DNA of 64,000 bases from Agrobacterium tumefaciens (lineage in GTDB: Bacteria > Pseudomonadota > Alphaproteobacteria > Rhizobiales > Rhizobiaceae), in contig CP048469.1 in assembly GCA_025559845.1 (NCBI GenBank), positions 1 to 64,000 of the forward strand. The letters are read 5' to 3'. How positions within the stretch are numbered: position 1 is the first letter of the stretch; every line of letters begins with the position of its first letter. The notes beneath the pieces are model-generated. The model did no database searches. It was not told the DNA's origin and saw only the letters and a list, made by a program, of their open reading frames with translations. The position numbers and the translations under genes are program-made. Of the stretch, positions 18,399-28,988 are shown in pieces.

Positions 18399-19283
18399 AT
18401 GGTTGCGGAAATCCTGAATCACGACGTTTGTGAAAACGATGGTGCCGTCAAACCCATCTCGGGTTTGAAGCCAAACAATGAGGGTGTTCTCGGCCGGATT
18501 GGCACGCTGGAGACGAGGCTTGCCCGAACCGACCGCGAAATCGATGCTGCCCAGTCCGTCCGTTTTCGGGTTTTCGTTGAAGAGATGAAAGCACGGCTTC
18601 CCGCCGATGCCATGCGACGCAAACGCGATATCGATGCCTGGGATAGTGTGTGCGACCACCTGCTTGTTCTCGACAATGCAATCGAGGGTGACACAGAAGA
18701 TCAGATTGTTGGTACGTATCGCCTGCTGCGGCAGGATACGGCGGTCGCAAACAATGGATTTTATTCGGCCAGCGAGTTTGATATCGCCGGCCTGATCGCG
18801 CGTCATCCAGGAAAGCGTTTCATGGAACTTGGTCGTTCCTGCGTCCTTCCGGAATATCGTACCAAGCGCACGGTTGAACTGCTGTGGCAGGGAAACTGGG
18901 CCTATGCTGTCAAGCACCGTATGGACGCGATGATCGGCTGCGCTTCGTTCCCCGGTGTTCAGCCTGAAAGCCATGCGCTTGCTCTTTCCTTCCTGCATCA
19001 CAATTGCATTGCGAAAGGTGAGTGGGCTGCGGAGGCTCTCCCCGAGCTTTATCGTGAAATGGATTTGATGCCGGCCGAGGCTGTCAACGCTCGCAAGGCG
19101 CTGAATTCCATGCCACCCCTCATCAAGGGTTACATGCGCCTCGGTGCGATGTTCGGTTCGGGTGCCGTTGTGGATCACGCCTTCAATACCACGGATGTGC
19201 TGGTCGTCTTGCCGGTGTCATCGATTGCCGGCCGGTACATCACCTATTATGGCGGCGGTGAAGCGCAGCGCTTTAACGGCTGA
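18399..19283 (+). CDS. olsB: L-ornithine N-alpha-acyltransferase OlsB
   Basis: First step of ornithine-lipid synthesis: transfers a 3-hydroxyacyl group from acyl carrier protein to the alpha-amino group of ornithine, giving lyso-ornithine lipid. The 294-residue protein has the GNAT-like fold and family segments QSVRFRVFVEEM, VGTYRLL, FMELGRSCVLPEYR and LWQGNWAYA. The ATG at 18399 has GGAG nine bases upstream; weaker in-frame TTG/GTG starts lie just before it. OlsA, the second enzyme, is encoded 12 kb downstream. In Sinorhizobium olsB is induced by phosphate limitation through PhoB, consistent with the PHO box here. Confidence 0.93.
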   Translation: MVAEILNHDVCENDGAVKPISGLKPNNEGVLGRIGTLETRLARTDREIDAAQSVRFRVFVEEMKARLPADAMRRKRDIDAWDSVCDHLLVLDNAIEGDTEDQIVGTYRLLRQDTAVANNGFYSASEFDIAGLIARHPGKRFMELGRSCVLPEYRTKRTVELLWQGNWAYAVKHRMDAMIGCASFPGVQPESHALALSFLHHNCIAKGEWAAEALPELYREMDLMPAEAVNARKALNSMPPLIKGYMRLGAMFGSGAVVDHAFNTTDVLVVLPVSSIAGRYITYYGGGEAQRFNG

Positions 19284-19400
19284 GTGGCGAAATTCTCAAG
19301 CTTCCTGTGGGCAGGCTGTTTGTGCGTGTTGTCCTTGCGTGATGGGGTCGCTAGTCTCTGCGCTCCTTTCCCGTAACACGAAACCGATACGATCAGGCCA

Positions 19401-22115
19401 TTGACGGACGTTCATTCCACTGCCTCGCTGATTTCAGAGGAGAGCCGCGCTTCGGCCACTCCGATGATGGAGCAATTTATCGAGATCAAGTCGAACAATC
19501 CCGGTTCGCTGCTGTTTTACCGCATGGGCGATTTTTACGAATTGTTCTTTGAAGACGCGGTGGAAGCATCCCGTGCCCTCGGCATCACGCTGACGAAGCG
19601 CGGTCAGCATATGGGGCAGGACATCCCCATGTGCGGTGTGCCGGTTCATGCTGCGGATGATTACCTGCAAAAGCTGATCCTGCGCGGTTATCGAGTTGCC
19701 GTCTGCGAGCAGGTGGAAGACCCCGCGGAAGCCAAGAAACGTGGATCGAAATCCGTTGTCCGTCGTGACGTGGTGCGGCTGGTCACGCCCGGCACGCTGA
19801 CCGAAGAAAAGCTGCTGTCGCCAACGGAATCCAACTACCTCATGGCACTTGCCCGTATTCGTGGCAGTGCCGAAGCGCAGTTCGCCTTGGCGTGGATCGA
19901 CATTTCCACTGGCGTATTCCGCCTGGCGGAAACAACGCTGACCCGGCTTCTGGCTGATATCTGGCGGATTGATCCGCGCGAACTCATTGTCGCCGATAGT
20001 CTGTTCCATGACGAGGAACTGAAGCCGGTTTTCGACGTGCTCGGCCGGGTCGCGGTGCCGCAACCCGCCATTCTTTTCGATAGCGCCACCGCCGAAGGGC
20101 GTATTGCACGCTATTTCAATGTTTCCACGCTCGACGGCTTTGGAACATTTTCGCGTGTGGAAATGGCTGCTGCCGCAGCGGCCGTTGCCTATGTCGAGAA
20201 AACCCAGATTGCCGAACGTCCAGCACTTGGCAGCCCTGAACGCGAAAGTTCCGCCAGCACGCTTTTCATCGATCCGGCAACCCGCGCCAATCTGGAGTTG
20301 GTGAAAACTTTGTCCGGTGACCGCGATGGCTCGTTGCTGCACGCCGTCAATCGAACGGTGACCGGCGGCGGTGCCCGTCTTCTGGCCGAACGTTTGATGT
20401 CGCCTCTGACTGATCCGGAGAGGATCAATACGCGCCTCGATGCGGTTGCCTATCTCATTGATGATGTGTCCTTGTGCGAAAAACTGCGGGATGCCCTGAA
20501 GCAGGTCGCGGACATGCCGCGTGCGCTGTCGCGTCTTGCGCTGGAGCGTGGTGGTCCTCGTGACCTCGGTGCGATCCGTCAAGGGCTTTCGGCCGCCGCC
20601 CACGTTGCGTCAATTCTCGACCAGGGGCTCCTGCCGGATGAGCTGGCGGCTGCGCTTGCCGATCTCAAGGCGCTGCCTGGCGATCTGGAGGCCATGCTTG
20701 CAGCGACACTCGCAGACGACATGCCTCTTCTCAAGCGCGATGGCGGCTTCGTGCGGGAGGGCTCCAATCCCGATCTCGATGAGGTGCGTGCGCTGCGTGA
20801 CCAGTCACGGCGTGTCGTTGCAGGATTACAGCTAAAATACGCTGACGAAACCGGCATCAAGTCACTGAAGATCAAGCACAACAATGTTCTGGGCTATTTC
20901 ATCGAAGTCACGGCTGGCAACGCCGATGTCATGACGTCGACGGACGAGGCGAAAGCTCGTTTCATTCACCGCCAGACGATGGCGGGCGCCATGCGCTTTA
21001 CGACGACGGAGCTTGCTGACCTCGAAAGCCGTATTGCCAACGCTGCTGCGCAGGCGCTGACAATGGAGCTGGATGCGTTCGAGCAGATGGTGAAAGCCGT
21101 CGTGCAGCAGGCCGAGCCGATCAAGGCAGGTGCTTTGGCGCTGGCGGTGATCGATGTTGCCGGAAGCCTGGCCCATCTTGCTGCCGAACAGGCCTATTGC
21201 CGGCCGATCGTCGACGCATCCATGACCTTCGCCATCAAGGGTGGGCGCCATCCGGTTGTCGAACAGGCGTTGCGGCGCCAGTCGGCTGGCCCCTTCATCG
21301 CCAATGACTGCGACCTCTCCGCTGTCAATGGTGGCAATAACGGTGCGATCTGGTTGCTCACCGGCCCGAACATGGGCGGTAAATCGACGTTCTTGCGTCA
21401 GAACGCGCTTATTGCCATTCTGGCGCAGATCGGTGCCTTCGTCCCGGCGGAAGCCGCCCATATCGGTGTCGTGGACCGCTTGTTCTCCCGCGTTGGCGCT
21501 TCGGACGATCTGGCGCGCGGACGCTCGACCTTCATGGTTGAGATGGTGGAGACGGCCGCCATTCTCAATCAGGCGACGGATCGATCTCTCGTCATTCTGG
21601 ATGAGATTGGCCGTGGTACGGCAACCTTCGATGGCTTGTCGATTGCCTGGGCAGCGGTGGAACATCTGCACGAAGCCAATCGCTGCCGCGGACTTTTTGC
21701 CACCCACTTCCATGAACTGACAGTCCTTTCCGAAAAACTCGGCCGCCTTTCCAATGCCACGATGCGGGTCAAGGAATGGGAGGGTGATGTCATTTTCCTG
21801 CATGAGGTCGGGCCGGGCGCTGCCGATCGTTCTTACGGCATTCAGGTGGCCAAGCTTGCTGGACTGCCTGCCTCGGTCGTGGAGCGTGCCCGTGAAGTGT
21901 TGACGAAGCTGGAGGATGCCGATCGCAAGAACCCGGCAAGCCAACTCATTGACGATCTGCCGCTGTTTCAGGTTGCCGTCCGTCGCGACGATAGCCGCAA
22001 GAGTGGGCCATCCAAGGTTGAGGACAGCCTGAAGGCGATGAACCCGGACGAAATGACGCCGCGAGAGGCACTGGACGCGCTCTATGCGCTGAAGAAAGAA
22101 CTTGGCAAGGCTTGA
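19401..22115 (+). CDS. mutS: DNA mismatch repair protein MutS
   Basis: Recognises mismatches and recruits MutL. The 904-residue protein has the mismatch-binding domain with the F-x-E motif in [14 protein letters not shown], the connector, lever and clamp domains, and the C-terminal ATPase with Walker [14 protein letters not shown] signature-like [12 protein letters not shown], Walker [16 protein letters not shown] and THFHEL. The start is TTG at 19401; the alternative is ATG ATG at 19464/19467 (MMEQFIEIK), but relatives have residues before that point. It precedes glnD by 93 bases. Confidence 0.95.
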   Translation: MTDVHSTASLISEESRASATPMMEQFIEIKSNNPGSLLFYRMGDFYELFFEDAVEASRALGITLTKRGQHMGQDIPMCGVPVHAADDYLQKLILRGYRVAVCEQVEDPAEAKKRGSKSVVRRDVVRLVTPGTLTEEKLLSPTESNYLMALARIRGSAEAQFALAWIDISTGVFRLAETTLTRLLADIWRIDPRELIVADSLFHDEELKPVFDVLGRVAVPQPAILFDSATAEGRIARYFNVSTLDGFGTFSRVEMAAAAAAVAYVEKTQIAERPALGSPERESSASTLFIDPATRANLELVKTLSGDRDGSLLHAVNRTVTGGGARLLAERLMSPLTDPERINTRLDAVAYLIDDVSLCEKLRDALKQVADMPRALSRLALERGGPRDLGAIRQGLSAAAHVASILDQGLLPDELAAALADLKALPGDLEAMLAATLADDMPLLKRDGGFVREGSNPDLDEVRALRDQSRRVVAGLQLKYADETGIKSLKIKHNNVLGYFIEVTAGNADVMTSTDEAKARFIHRQTMAGAMRFTTTELADLESRIANAAAQALTMELDAFEQMVKAVVQQAEPIKAGALALAVIDVAGSLAHLAAEQAYCRPIVDASMTFAIKGGRHPVVEQALRRQSAGPFIANDCDLSAVNGGNNGAIWLLTGPNMGGKSTFLRQNALIAILAQIGAFVPAEAAHIGVVDRLFSRVGASDDLARGRSTFMVEMVETAAILNQATDRSLVILDEIGRGTATFDGLSIAWAAVEHLHEANRCRGLFATHFHELTVLSEKLGRLSNATMRVKEWEGDVIFLHEVGPGAADRSYGIQVAKLAGLPASVVERAREVLTKLEDADRKNPASQLIDDLPLFQVAVRRDDSRKSGPSKVEDSLKAMNPDEMTPREALDALYALKKELGKA

Positions 22116-22208
22116 TGCGTAGATTGCCTGTCCATTGCCTTCGAAACTCGATATAGGACAGTGCCGACCGAAGGGTGGGCTGCCCGCAAGACATGGATAC
22201 CGGCATAG

Positions 22209-25037
22209 ATGGCCATCAGCGACCTCGATTTTTCTGCAATCCTCGATGTTCCGGCACTCAAGCAGGAATGCGACCTGGTCTTTAAGGGGGAAGGCAAGCG
22301 CATTTCTGACGTCCGGTCCGAATTGCTGCCGATCTTCCGTAAGGCCAGCACGGAAGGCCGCCAAAAGGCCCGGGATCTGTTGAATGCCGATGGCAGCGGT
22401 ATCGATTGCGCGCGACGGATCTCCTGGCTTCAGGATCGTCTTATCGAAGTGCTCTACGATCTCACATGCCAATACGTCTATCCGCAGGATGCACCGCAGA
22501 TTGCAGTGACTGCTGTTGGCGGTTACGGTCGCGGCACGCTGGCACCGGGATCGGACATCGACCTCCTGTTCCTGATGCCGGCTAAAAACACGCCTGACAT
22601 GCACAAGGCGGTGGAGTTTGTTCTCTATCTTCTTTGGGATCTCGGCTTCAAGGTTGGTCATGCGACCCGCACCGTCGATGAAAGCATTCGTCTTTCCAAG
22701 TCCGACATGACGATCCGGACGGCTATCCTGGAAGTTCGCGCGATTTGCGGCAAGAAGGCTTTGACGGACGATCTTGAAAAACGTTTCGAGTCAGAAGTCG
22801 TGACGGGAACCGGACCGGAATTTATCGCCGCGAAACTTGCCGAGCGCGATCAGCGCCACCGCAAGGCTGGCGATACGCGGTATCTGGTCGAGCCCAATGT
22901 CAAGGAAGGTAAGGGCGGCCTGCGCGACCTGCATACCCTGTTCTGGATTGCCAAATATTATTACCACGTCCGCGATGCTGCCGATCTCGTCAAGCTCGGT
23001 GTTCTGTCGAAGCGTGAACTGAAGCTTTTCGACAAGGCCGACGACTTCCTCTGGGCTGTGCGTTGCCAGATGCATTTCATCACCGGCAAGGCGGAAGAGC
23101 GTCTGTCGTTCGACATCCAGCGAGAGATTGCCGACGCGTTAGGTTACCAGCCGCGTCCCGGCCTCTCTGCTGTCGAGCGCTTCATGAAGCACTATTTCCT
23201 TGTCGCCAAGGATGTCGGCGATCTCACGCGCATCGTCTGCGCTGCCCTGGAAGACAAGCAGGCGAAGGACGTTCCGGGCCTGACTGGTGTTCTGAGCCGC
23301 TTCGCACGCCGTCTGCGCAAGATTCCGGGTTCCGTCGAGTTTGTGGAAGACAGGGGGCGGATTGCGCTTGCAAAGCCTGAAGTCTTCAAGAACGATCCGG
23401 TGAACCTGATCCGGCTGTTCCATATCGCCGACATCAACAATCTCGAACTGCACCCCGATGCCTTGCGCGTCGTCACCCGATCGCTGTCGCTGATCAACAA
23501 CGATCTGCGTGAAAACGACGAGGCCAACAGGCTGTTTCTGTCGATCCTTACCTCACGTCGTGATCCGGCCCTGACGCTGCGGCGGATGAATGAAGCCGGA
23601 GTTCTCGGCAGGTTCATTCCCGAATTCGGCAAGATCGTCGCGATGATGCAGTTCAACATGTATCATCACTATACCGTCGACGAGCATCTGATCCGTTCCG
23701 TCGGCATTCTCTCTGAAGTCGACAAGGGTGTTGCGGTTGATGCTCATCCGCTCGCCAATCAGCTCATGCCGAGCATTGAGGATCGCGAAGCGCTCTACGT
23801 TGCGGTCTTGCTGCACGACGTCGCAAAGGGGCGGCAGGAAGATCACTCGATCGCTGGCGCACGTGTTGCCCGCAAGCTTTGCCAACGCTTCCGGCTGACC
23901 GGCAAGCAGACGGAAACGGTGGTTTGGCTGATCGAGCAACACCTGTTGATGTCCATGGTCGCACAAACCCGCGATCTGCACGATCGCAAGACCATCACCG
24001 ATTTCGCCGATAAGGTTCAGTCGATGGAGCGGCTGAAAATGCTGCTCATCCTTACTGTCTGCGACATACGCGCGGTTGGACCCGGCGTATGGAATGGCTG
24101 GAAAGGGCAGTTGCTCCGTTCGCTCTATTACGAGACGGAACTGCTGCTTTCAGGCGGGTTCTCGGAAGTCTCCCGCAAGGAGCGCGCCAAGATTGCCCGT
24201 CAGGCTCTTGACGACGCGCTTGATGACTGGGGGCAGAAGGCTCGGCGGAAGTATACCAAGCTTCACTATGAGCCTTATCTGCTGACAGTGGCGCTGGAGG
24301 ATCAGGTCAGGCACACCCGCTTCATTCGAGAAGCGGACAAGCAGGAAAAAGCGCTGTCGACCATGGTCAGGACCCATTCGTTCCACGCCATTACCGAAAT
24401 CACCGTCTTGGCACCGGACCATCCGCGTCTTCTGTCAATTATAACGGGCGCCTGTGCCGCTGCTGGCGCCAACATTGCCGACGCGCAGATCTTCACGACA
24501 TCTGACGGCAGGGCTTTGGACACGATCCTCATCAACCGGGAATTCCCGATCGACGAGGACGAGATGCGCCGTGGCAACAACGTGGGCAAGCTCATTGAGG
24601 AGGTGCTCTCCGGCAAGCAGCGCCTGCCGGAAATGATCGCGACCAGAACCAAGAGCCGGCGCAAGAAAAGCGCCTTTACGATTCCGCCATCGGTCATCAT
24701 CTCCAACGGCCTTTCCAACAAGTTCACCGTCATCGAGGTGGAATGCCTTGACCGTCCGGGTCTGCTCGCCGACATGACGGCGGTGCTGGCTGATCTTTCG
24801 CTAGATATCCACTCTGCCCGCATCACCACTTTCGGTGAAAAAGTCATCGACACCTTCTACGTCACAGACCTGTTCGGTCAGAAGGTGACCAACGACAATC
24901 GTCAGGCGAATATTTCCGTTCGGCTGAAAGCTGTCATGAGCGAGCAGGAAGACGAGTTACGAGACCGTATGCCGAACGGCATCATCGCGCACCCCGACGT
25001 GGCCGCATTGCCGGCTGCAACGACGGCAAAGGCCTGA
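22209..25037 (+). CDS. glnD: PII uridylyltransferase/uridylyl-removing enzyme GlnD
   Basis: Primary nitrogen sensor: uridylylates PII proteins when glutamine is low and removes UMP when it is high. The 942-residue protein has the nucleotidyltransferase motif [19 protein letters not shown] near residues 100-120, the HD hydrolase motif [17 protein letters not shown] near 530-545, and two C-terminal ACT domains (about 720-800 and 835-910) that bind glutamine. It lies upstream of murJ with only 4 bases between stop and start. Its proximity to mutS and murJ is typical of Rhizobiales. Confidence 0.97.
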   Translation: MAISDLDFSAILDVPALKQECDLVFKGEGKRISDVRSELLPIFRKASTEGRQKARDLLNADGSGIDCARRISWLQDRLIEVLYDLTCQYVYPQDAPQIAVTAVGGYGRGTLAPGSDIDLLFLMPAKNTPDMHKAVEFVLYLLWDLGFKVGHATRTVDESIRLSKSDMTIRTAILEVRAICGKKALTDDLEKRFESEVVTGTGPEFIAAKLAERDQRHRKAGDTRYLVEPNVKEGKGGLRDLHTLFWIAKYYYHVRDAADLVKLGVLSKRELKLFDKADDFLWAVRCQMHFITGKAEERLSFDIQREIADALGYQPRPGLSAVERFMKHYFLVAKDVGDLTRIVCAALEDKQAKDVPGLTGVLSRFARRLRKIPGSVEFVEDRGRIALAKPEVFKNDPVNLIRLFHIADINNLELHPDALRVVTRSLSLINNDLRENDEANRLFLSILTSRRDPALTLRRMNEAGVLGRFIPEFGKIVAMMQFNMYHHYTVDEHLIRSVGILSEVDKGVAVDAHPLANQLMPSIEDREALYVAVLLHDVAKGRQEDHSIAGARVARKLCQRFRLTGKQTETVVWLIEQHLLMSMVAQTRDLHDRKTITDFADKVQSMERLKMLLILTVCDIRAVGPGVWNGWKGQLLRSLYYETELLLSGGFSEVSRKERAKIARQALDDALDDWGQKARRKYTKLHYEPYLLTVALEDQVRHTRFIREADKQEKALSTMVRTHSFHAITEITVLAPDHPRLLSIITGACAAAGANIADAQIFTTSDGRALDTILINREFPIDEDEMRRGNNVGKLIEEVLSGKQRLPEMIATRTKSRRKKSAFTIPPSVIISNGLSNKFTVIEVECLDRPGLLADMTAVLADLSLDIHSARITTFGEKVIDTFYVTDLFGQKVTNDNRQANISVRLKAVMSEQEDELRDRMPNGIIAHPDVAALPAATTAKA

Positions 25038-25041
25038 TGTC

Positions 25042-26631
25042 ATGAGCCTCATTGGCAAGTTCGCCACGGTGGGAATGGCAACGCTTGGCAGCCGTGTTTT
25101 CGGCTTCATGCGTGAAATGCTGATGGCAGCCGCTGTCGGCACGGGTCCGGTCGCGGATGCGTTCAATGCCGCGTTCCGCTTTCCCAACACCTTCAGGCGG
25201 CTGTTTGCCGAAGGGGCCTTCAATTCGGCATTCGTGCCGCTTTTCGCCAAGGAAATCGAGGCGAATGGGATGGAAGGCGCGAGGCGCTTTTCCGAAGAGG
25301 TTTTCGGTGTTCTATTCACCGTACTTCTTGCGCTGACGATCCTGATGGAATTGTCGATGCCGTTCATTGTTCGGACGGTGATTGCTCCGGGCTTCGTCGA
25401 TGATCCGGTAAAGTTCGAAAATACCATTCATCTCGCGACGATCATGTTCCCCTATCTCGCCTGCATGTCGCTGGCGGCAATGATGGGCGGCATGTTGAAT
25501 TCGCTGCACCGATATTTTGCCGCTGCGATCGCTCCGGTTTTTCTGAATATCATTCTGATCGGCGTTCTGGCTCTGGCCTGGTGGAAGAACTACGACCCGC
25601 TGCAGGTGGGGTATGCGTTGTCCTGGGGGGTCATGGCAGCCGGTCTCGTGCAGCTTGCCATAGTCTGGGGTGCGGTGCGCAATGCGGGTATGAAGATCGG
25701 GTTTCGCCGTCCTAGGATGACGAAGAACGTCCAGCGGCTGCTTGTCCTTGCTCTTCCGGCTGCGATCACCGGCGGCATCACGCAGATCAATCTGCTCATC
25801 AACACCAACATCGCCTCCGGTGGTGAAGGTGTAATTTCTTCTCTGGCCTATGCCGATCGCATCTATCAATTGCCACTTGGCGTCGTCGGCATTGCCGTTG
25901 CCACGGTGCTTTTGCCGGAACTGGCGCGCGCCTTGCGGGGCGGGCATATGGTGGAAGCTGGCAGTCTGCAGAACCGCTCTGTCGAGTTCGTCCTGTTCCT
26001 GACGTTGCCGGCTGCAGCCGCACTTCTCGTCATGGCTGAGCCCATCGTGCGCTTTTTGTATGAACGTGGAAACTTTGCGCCATCGGCGACTGTTACGGTG
26101 TCGCAAATTCTCGGTATCTACGGCCTCGGTCTTCCGGCGTTCGTGCTGATAAAGGCTTTCATTCCGGGTTTCTTTGCCCGTGAGGATACGCGTACGCCGA
26201 TGATCTTTGCGGCGATCTCCGTTGTTGTGAATGTCTCTATGGCACTTACTCTGTTTCCGCGTCTGGGCGGACCAGGCATTGCGATCGCCGAAATTACAGC
26301 CGGCTGGATAAACGCTGCATTGCTGTTTGCAACCTTGATGTGGCGCGGCCATTGGCAGATCGATATTCCGCTGCTGACCCGCATTCCACGACTGCTGTTC
26401 TCGGCTGCCGTCATGGCTGTTCTCATTCACTACGCTCTGGCGTATCTGACCTTCGAACTGTCTTCTGCATCATCCATCCTGGTGCGGGCAGGAACCATCA
26501 TGGCACTCGTGTTTGCTGCAATGCTGGTCTATTTCGGTCTGGCTTTCCTTTCCGGCGGGGCGGATATCGGCATGGTTAAAAGGGCGATCAAGAAACGCGG
26601 GAAAAAGACCACACAGACGGAGAGCAACTGA
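25042..26631 (+). CDS. murJ: Lipid II flippase MurJ (MviN)
   Basis: Flips peptidoglycan precursor lipid II across the inner membrane. The 529-residue polytopic protein has about 14 predicted transmembrane helices and the family N-terminus (SRVFGFMREMLMAAAVG, ADAFNAAFRFPNTFRRLFAEGAFNSAFVPLF). It begins 4 bases after glnD; its stop overlaps the ATG of the following VOC gene by 1 base. Confidence 0.96.
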   Translation: MSLIGKFATVGMATLGSRVFGFMREMLMAAAVGTGPVADAFNAAFRFPNTFRRLFAEGAFNSAFVPLFAKEIEANGMEGARRFSEEVFGVLFTVLLALTILMELSMPFIVRTVIAPGFVDDPVKFENTIHLATIMFPYLACMSLAAMMGGMLNSLHRYFAAAIAPVFLNIILIGVLALAWWKNYDPLQVGYALSWGVMAAGLVQLAIVWGAVRNAGMKIGFRRPRMTKNVQRLLVLALPAAITGGITQINLLINTNIASGGEGVISSLAYADRIYQLPLGVVGIAVATVLLPELARALRGGHMVEAGSLQNRSVEFVLFLTLPAAAALLVMAEPIVRFLYERGNFAPSATVTVSQILGIYGLGLPAFVLIKAFIPGFFAREDTRTPMIFAAISVVVNVSMALTLFPRLGGPGIAIAEITAGWINAALLFATLMWRGHWQIDIPLLTRIPRLLFSAAVMAVLIHYALAYLTFELSSASSILVRAGTIMALVFAAMLVYFGLAFLSGGADIGMVKRAIKKRGKKTTQTESN

Positions 26632-27035
26632 TGTCCTTTGCCGAAAATCGCCGCGTTGCCATCGTCACCCTTCTGGTGGACGAGTACGATCGTGCCAAAG
26701 CGTTTTATTGTGGGGTTCTCGGCTTTGAGTGTCAGGCGGATCAACCGCTTGGTGATGGCAAGCGTTGGCTGGTGGTCAAGCCGAAGGGACAGGAAGGCTG
26801 CGGCCTTCTGTTGGCTGAAGCGGATGGCGAGGCGCAACGGCAGGTCATTGGTGGCCAGACGGGAGGGCGCGTCGGCTTCTTTCTGCATACCGATGATTTC
26901 GCCCGCGACCATGCGGCTTTGCTGGCGCGCGGTGTGCGCTTTCTGGAAGAGCCCCGCCACGAAGTCTATGGCTCTGTCGCCGTGTTTGAAGATCTCTATG
27001 GAAACCGCTGGGATCTTCTTGAACCGCGTGGTTGA
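26631..27035 (+). CDS. VOC family (glyoxalase/bleomycin-resistance fold) protein
   Basis: Single vicinal-oxygen-chelate domain of 134 residues with the paired beta-alpha-beta-beta-beta modules (VTLLVDEYDRAKAFYCGVLGF and GRVGFFLHTDDFARDHAALLARG) and the C-terminal FEDLYGNRWDLLEP typical of metal-binding VOC proteins. Its substrate is unknown; lactoylglutathione lyase-like annotation would be a guess. Its ATG overlaps the murJ stop by one base, so it is translationally coupled to murJ. Confidence 0.82.
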   Translation: MSFAENRRVAIVTLLVDEYDRAKAFYCGVLGFECQADQPLGDGKRWLVVKPKGQEGCGLLLAEADGEAQRQVIGGQTGGRVGFFLHTDDFARDHAALLARGVRFLEEPRHEVYGSVAVFEDLYGNRWDLLEPRG

Positions 27036-27051
27036 TATCCCCTGAAAGCCC

Positions 27052-27080
27052 TTGATTGCCAGTGCTTGCGGGTGCATAAG
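27052..27080 (+). promoter_or_regulatory. Candidate promoter of trpS
   Basis: TTGATT (27052-27057), 17 bases, CATAAG (27075-27080), about 60 bases before the trpS ATG. I saw no T-box or leader peptide with tryptophan codons. Confidence 0.35.
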
Positions 27081-27139
27081 CCCGCCTTGCAATTCCAATC
27101 ACGGGGCGGGGCCCTCCACAAGCCTTTTCGAGGACGACA

Positions 27140-28204
27140 ATGAACGCATTCAAGCCGCTGGTTTTCTCGGGCGTCCAGCCGACCGGCAATCTGCATCTCG
27201 GTAATTATCTCGGTGCGATCCGCAAGTTCGTGGCATTGCAGGAGGATAACGACTGTATCTACTGCGTCGTGGACATGCACGCGATCACCGCGCAGCTCGT
27301 CCATTCCGACCTGAAGGCGCAGACGCGCTCCATCGCCGCCGCCTTCATCGCCTCCGGTATCGACCCGGTGAAGCATATCGTTTTCAATCAGTCCGCCGTC
27401 CCGCAGCATGCGGAACTGGCCTGGGTGTTCAACTGTGTAGCGCGCATCGGCTGGATGGAGCGCATGACCCAGTTCAAGGACAAGTCCGGCAAGAATGCCG
27501 AACAGGTCTCGCTGGGTCTGCTTGCCTATCCGAGCCTAATGGCCGCCGACATTCTCGTCTATCGCGCCACCCATGTGCCTGTCGGTGACGACCAGAAGCA
27601 GCATCTCGAGCTTGCCCGTGATATCGCCCAGAAGTTCAACATCGATTTCAGCGATCACATCCGCAAGGCCGGTCTCGGCGTCGACATCACTGTCGGCGAT
27701 GAGCCTGTACACGCGTATTTCCCGATGGTGGAGCCGCTGATCGGTGGTCCGGCGCCGCGCGTGATGTCATTGAAGGACGGCACCAAGAAGATGTCTAAGT
27801 CGGACCCGTCCGACCTGTCTCGCATCAACCTGATGGACGATGTGGATGCCATCTCGAAAAAGATCAAAAAGGCAAAGACCGACCCGGACGCGCTGCCGAG
27901 CGAAGTTGAGGGCTTGAAGGGTCGTCCCGAGGCGGAAAACCTTGTCGGCATCTATGCCGCGCTCTCCGACAAGACCAAGGCGGACGTATTGCAGGACTTC
28001 GGCGGCCAGCAGTTCTCGGCTTTCAAGCCTGCCTTGATCGAGCTCGCCGTGAACGTTCTGGCACCTGTCAACAACGAGATGCGCCGTCTGCTCGACGATC
28101 CAAGCCACATCGATGCCATCCTCAAGCAGGGTGGCGAACGTGCTGGCGCCATCGCCGAAAAGACGATGAACGAAGTGCGCGATATCATCGGCTTCCTGCG
28201 GTAA
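27140..28204 (+). CDS. trpS: Tryptophan-tRNA ligase
   Basis: Class I aminoacyl-tRNA synthetase charging tRNA-Trp. The 354-residue protein has the HIGH-like motif in [13 protein letters not shown] and the KMSKS motif in [12 protein letters not shown]. The ATG at 27140 is preceded by GAGGA. It follows murJ-VOC after 104 bases and ends in a hairpin terminator. Confidence 0.98.
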   Translation: MNAFKPLVFSGVQPTGNLHLGNYLGAIRKFVALQEDNDCIYCVVDMHAITAQLVHSDLKAQTRSIAAAFIASGIDPVKHIVFNQSAVPQHAELAWVFNCVARIGWMERMTQFKDKSGKNAEQVSLGLLAYPSLMAADILVYRATHVPVGDDQKQHLELARDIAQKFNIDFSDHIRKAGLGVDITVGDEPVHAYFPMVEPLIGGPAPRVMSLKDGTKKMSKSDPSDLSRINLMDDVDAISKKIKKAKTDPDALPSEVEGLKGRPEAENLVGIYAALSDKTKADVLQDFGGQQFSAFKPALIELAVNVLAPVNNEMRRLLDDPSHIDAILKQGGERAGAIAEKTMNEVRDIIGFLR

Positions 28205-28210
28205 CGAATT

Positions 28211-28240
28211 GCCGCCCGGCATTCGTTGCCGGGCGGTTTG
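28211..28240 (+). terminator. Terminator after trpS
   Basis: CCGCCCGGCA (28212-28221), loop ttcgt, TGCCGGGCGG (28227-28236): a perfect 10-base stem with a short T run. Confidence 0.75.
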
Positions 28241-28319
28241 CGCCCGCCGTGATTTGATATAATCTCCGCCCGAACCGTCGGGCGGCTTTTCGTTTCATGG
28301 CGGAAACAGGGAGTGCAGA

Positions 28320-28811
28320 ATGGTTTCAAAACGGCTGTCGCGTCTGGAAGGGCATCGGCGCAAGTTTCTTGCAGTCATCGATGGGACACCGGAATGCGAA
28401 AGGGCCGTGCACTACGCCGGTCGTCGCGCCAAGAACTCCAACGGCGGGCTGGTCCTTTTGTACGTGATACCGGAAGGCGATTTCCAGCAATGGCTGGGTG
28501 TCGAGCAGATTATGCGTGCGGAAGCGCGCGAGGAAGCGGAAGCCACGCTCGCGAAAATCGCCCAGAAGGTTCGCGATACAATCGGGATCGAACCGGAATC
28601 GGTGATCCGCGAGGGCAGCGCAACCGAAAACATTCATGGCCTGGTCGAAGAAGATCGAGATATTGCTATCCTGGTTCTGGCGGCGGGATCGACAAAAGAA
28701 GGACCGGGGCCGCTGGTGTCTTCGATCGCTGGACGTGGCGCGGCTTTCCCCGTGCCTGTCACCGTACTTCCCGACACGTTGACGGATGAGGAAATCGACG
28801 CGCTTTGCTGA
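28320..28811 (+). CDS. Universal stress protein UspA family
   Basis: Single Usp domain of 163 residues with the N-terminal strand FLAVIDGTPECERAVHYAGRRA and a C-terminal nucleotide-binding-type segment (LVLAAGSTKEGPGPLVSSIAG), a variant of the ATP-binding GX2GX9G(S/T) loop. Usually a soluble stress-induced protein. It stands alone between the trpS terminator and the NifU-like gene; the start ATG at 28320 is preceded by GGGAG. Confidence 0.88.
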   Translation: MVSKRLSRLEGHRRKFLAVIDGTPECERAVHYAGRRAKNSNGGLVLLYVIPEGDFQQWLGVEQIMRAEAREEAEATLAKIAQKVRDTIGIEPESVIREGSATENIHGLVEEDRDIAILVLAAGSTKEGPGPLVSSIAGRGAAFPVPVTVLPDTLTDEEIDALC

Positions 28812-28905
28812 GAGGGACGTTTTCTGATGGGCGATAACATGCCCTCGGCTTGCGGACGTCGATCGGCTATTGGTGATTTCTTGAATGTAATTATCATGTC
28901 AGGGC

Positions 28906-28934
28906 TTGAAGTCAGACTTCGCCGGGCGTATTTT
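28906..28934 (+). promoter_or_regulatory. Candidate promoter of the NifU-like gene
   Basis: TTGAAG (28906-28911), exactly 17 bases, TATTTT (28929-28934). The predicted transcription start, near 28941, falls inside the palindrome annotated separately. Confidence 0.5.
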
Positions 28935-28950
28935 TTGGAAGAATTCTAAA
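28934..28950. promoter_or_regulatory. Irr-type (ICE-like) palindrome at the NifU-like promoter
   Basis: TTTGGAA-GAA-TTCTAAA, one mismatch from a perfect inverted repeat of TTTAGAA/TTCTAAA, which is the core of the iron control element bound by Irr in Rhizobiales. It overlaps the -10 and start, a repressing position. NifU-like fssA genes have been assigned to the Irr regulon in comparative studies, as I recall. Confidence 0.5.
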
Positions 28951-28988
28951 TTGCGGGGCGTGAACGGCGACCTCGAAGGAGATGCGAA

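Noticed and set aside
20862..22661. 599-codon open frame on the minus strand
   Set aside because: Antisense to mutS and the start of glnD; no recognisable domain.
27036..27139. T-box or leader-peptide attenuator before trpS
   Set aside because: No T-box sequence, no run of Trp codons and no terminator in the leader.
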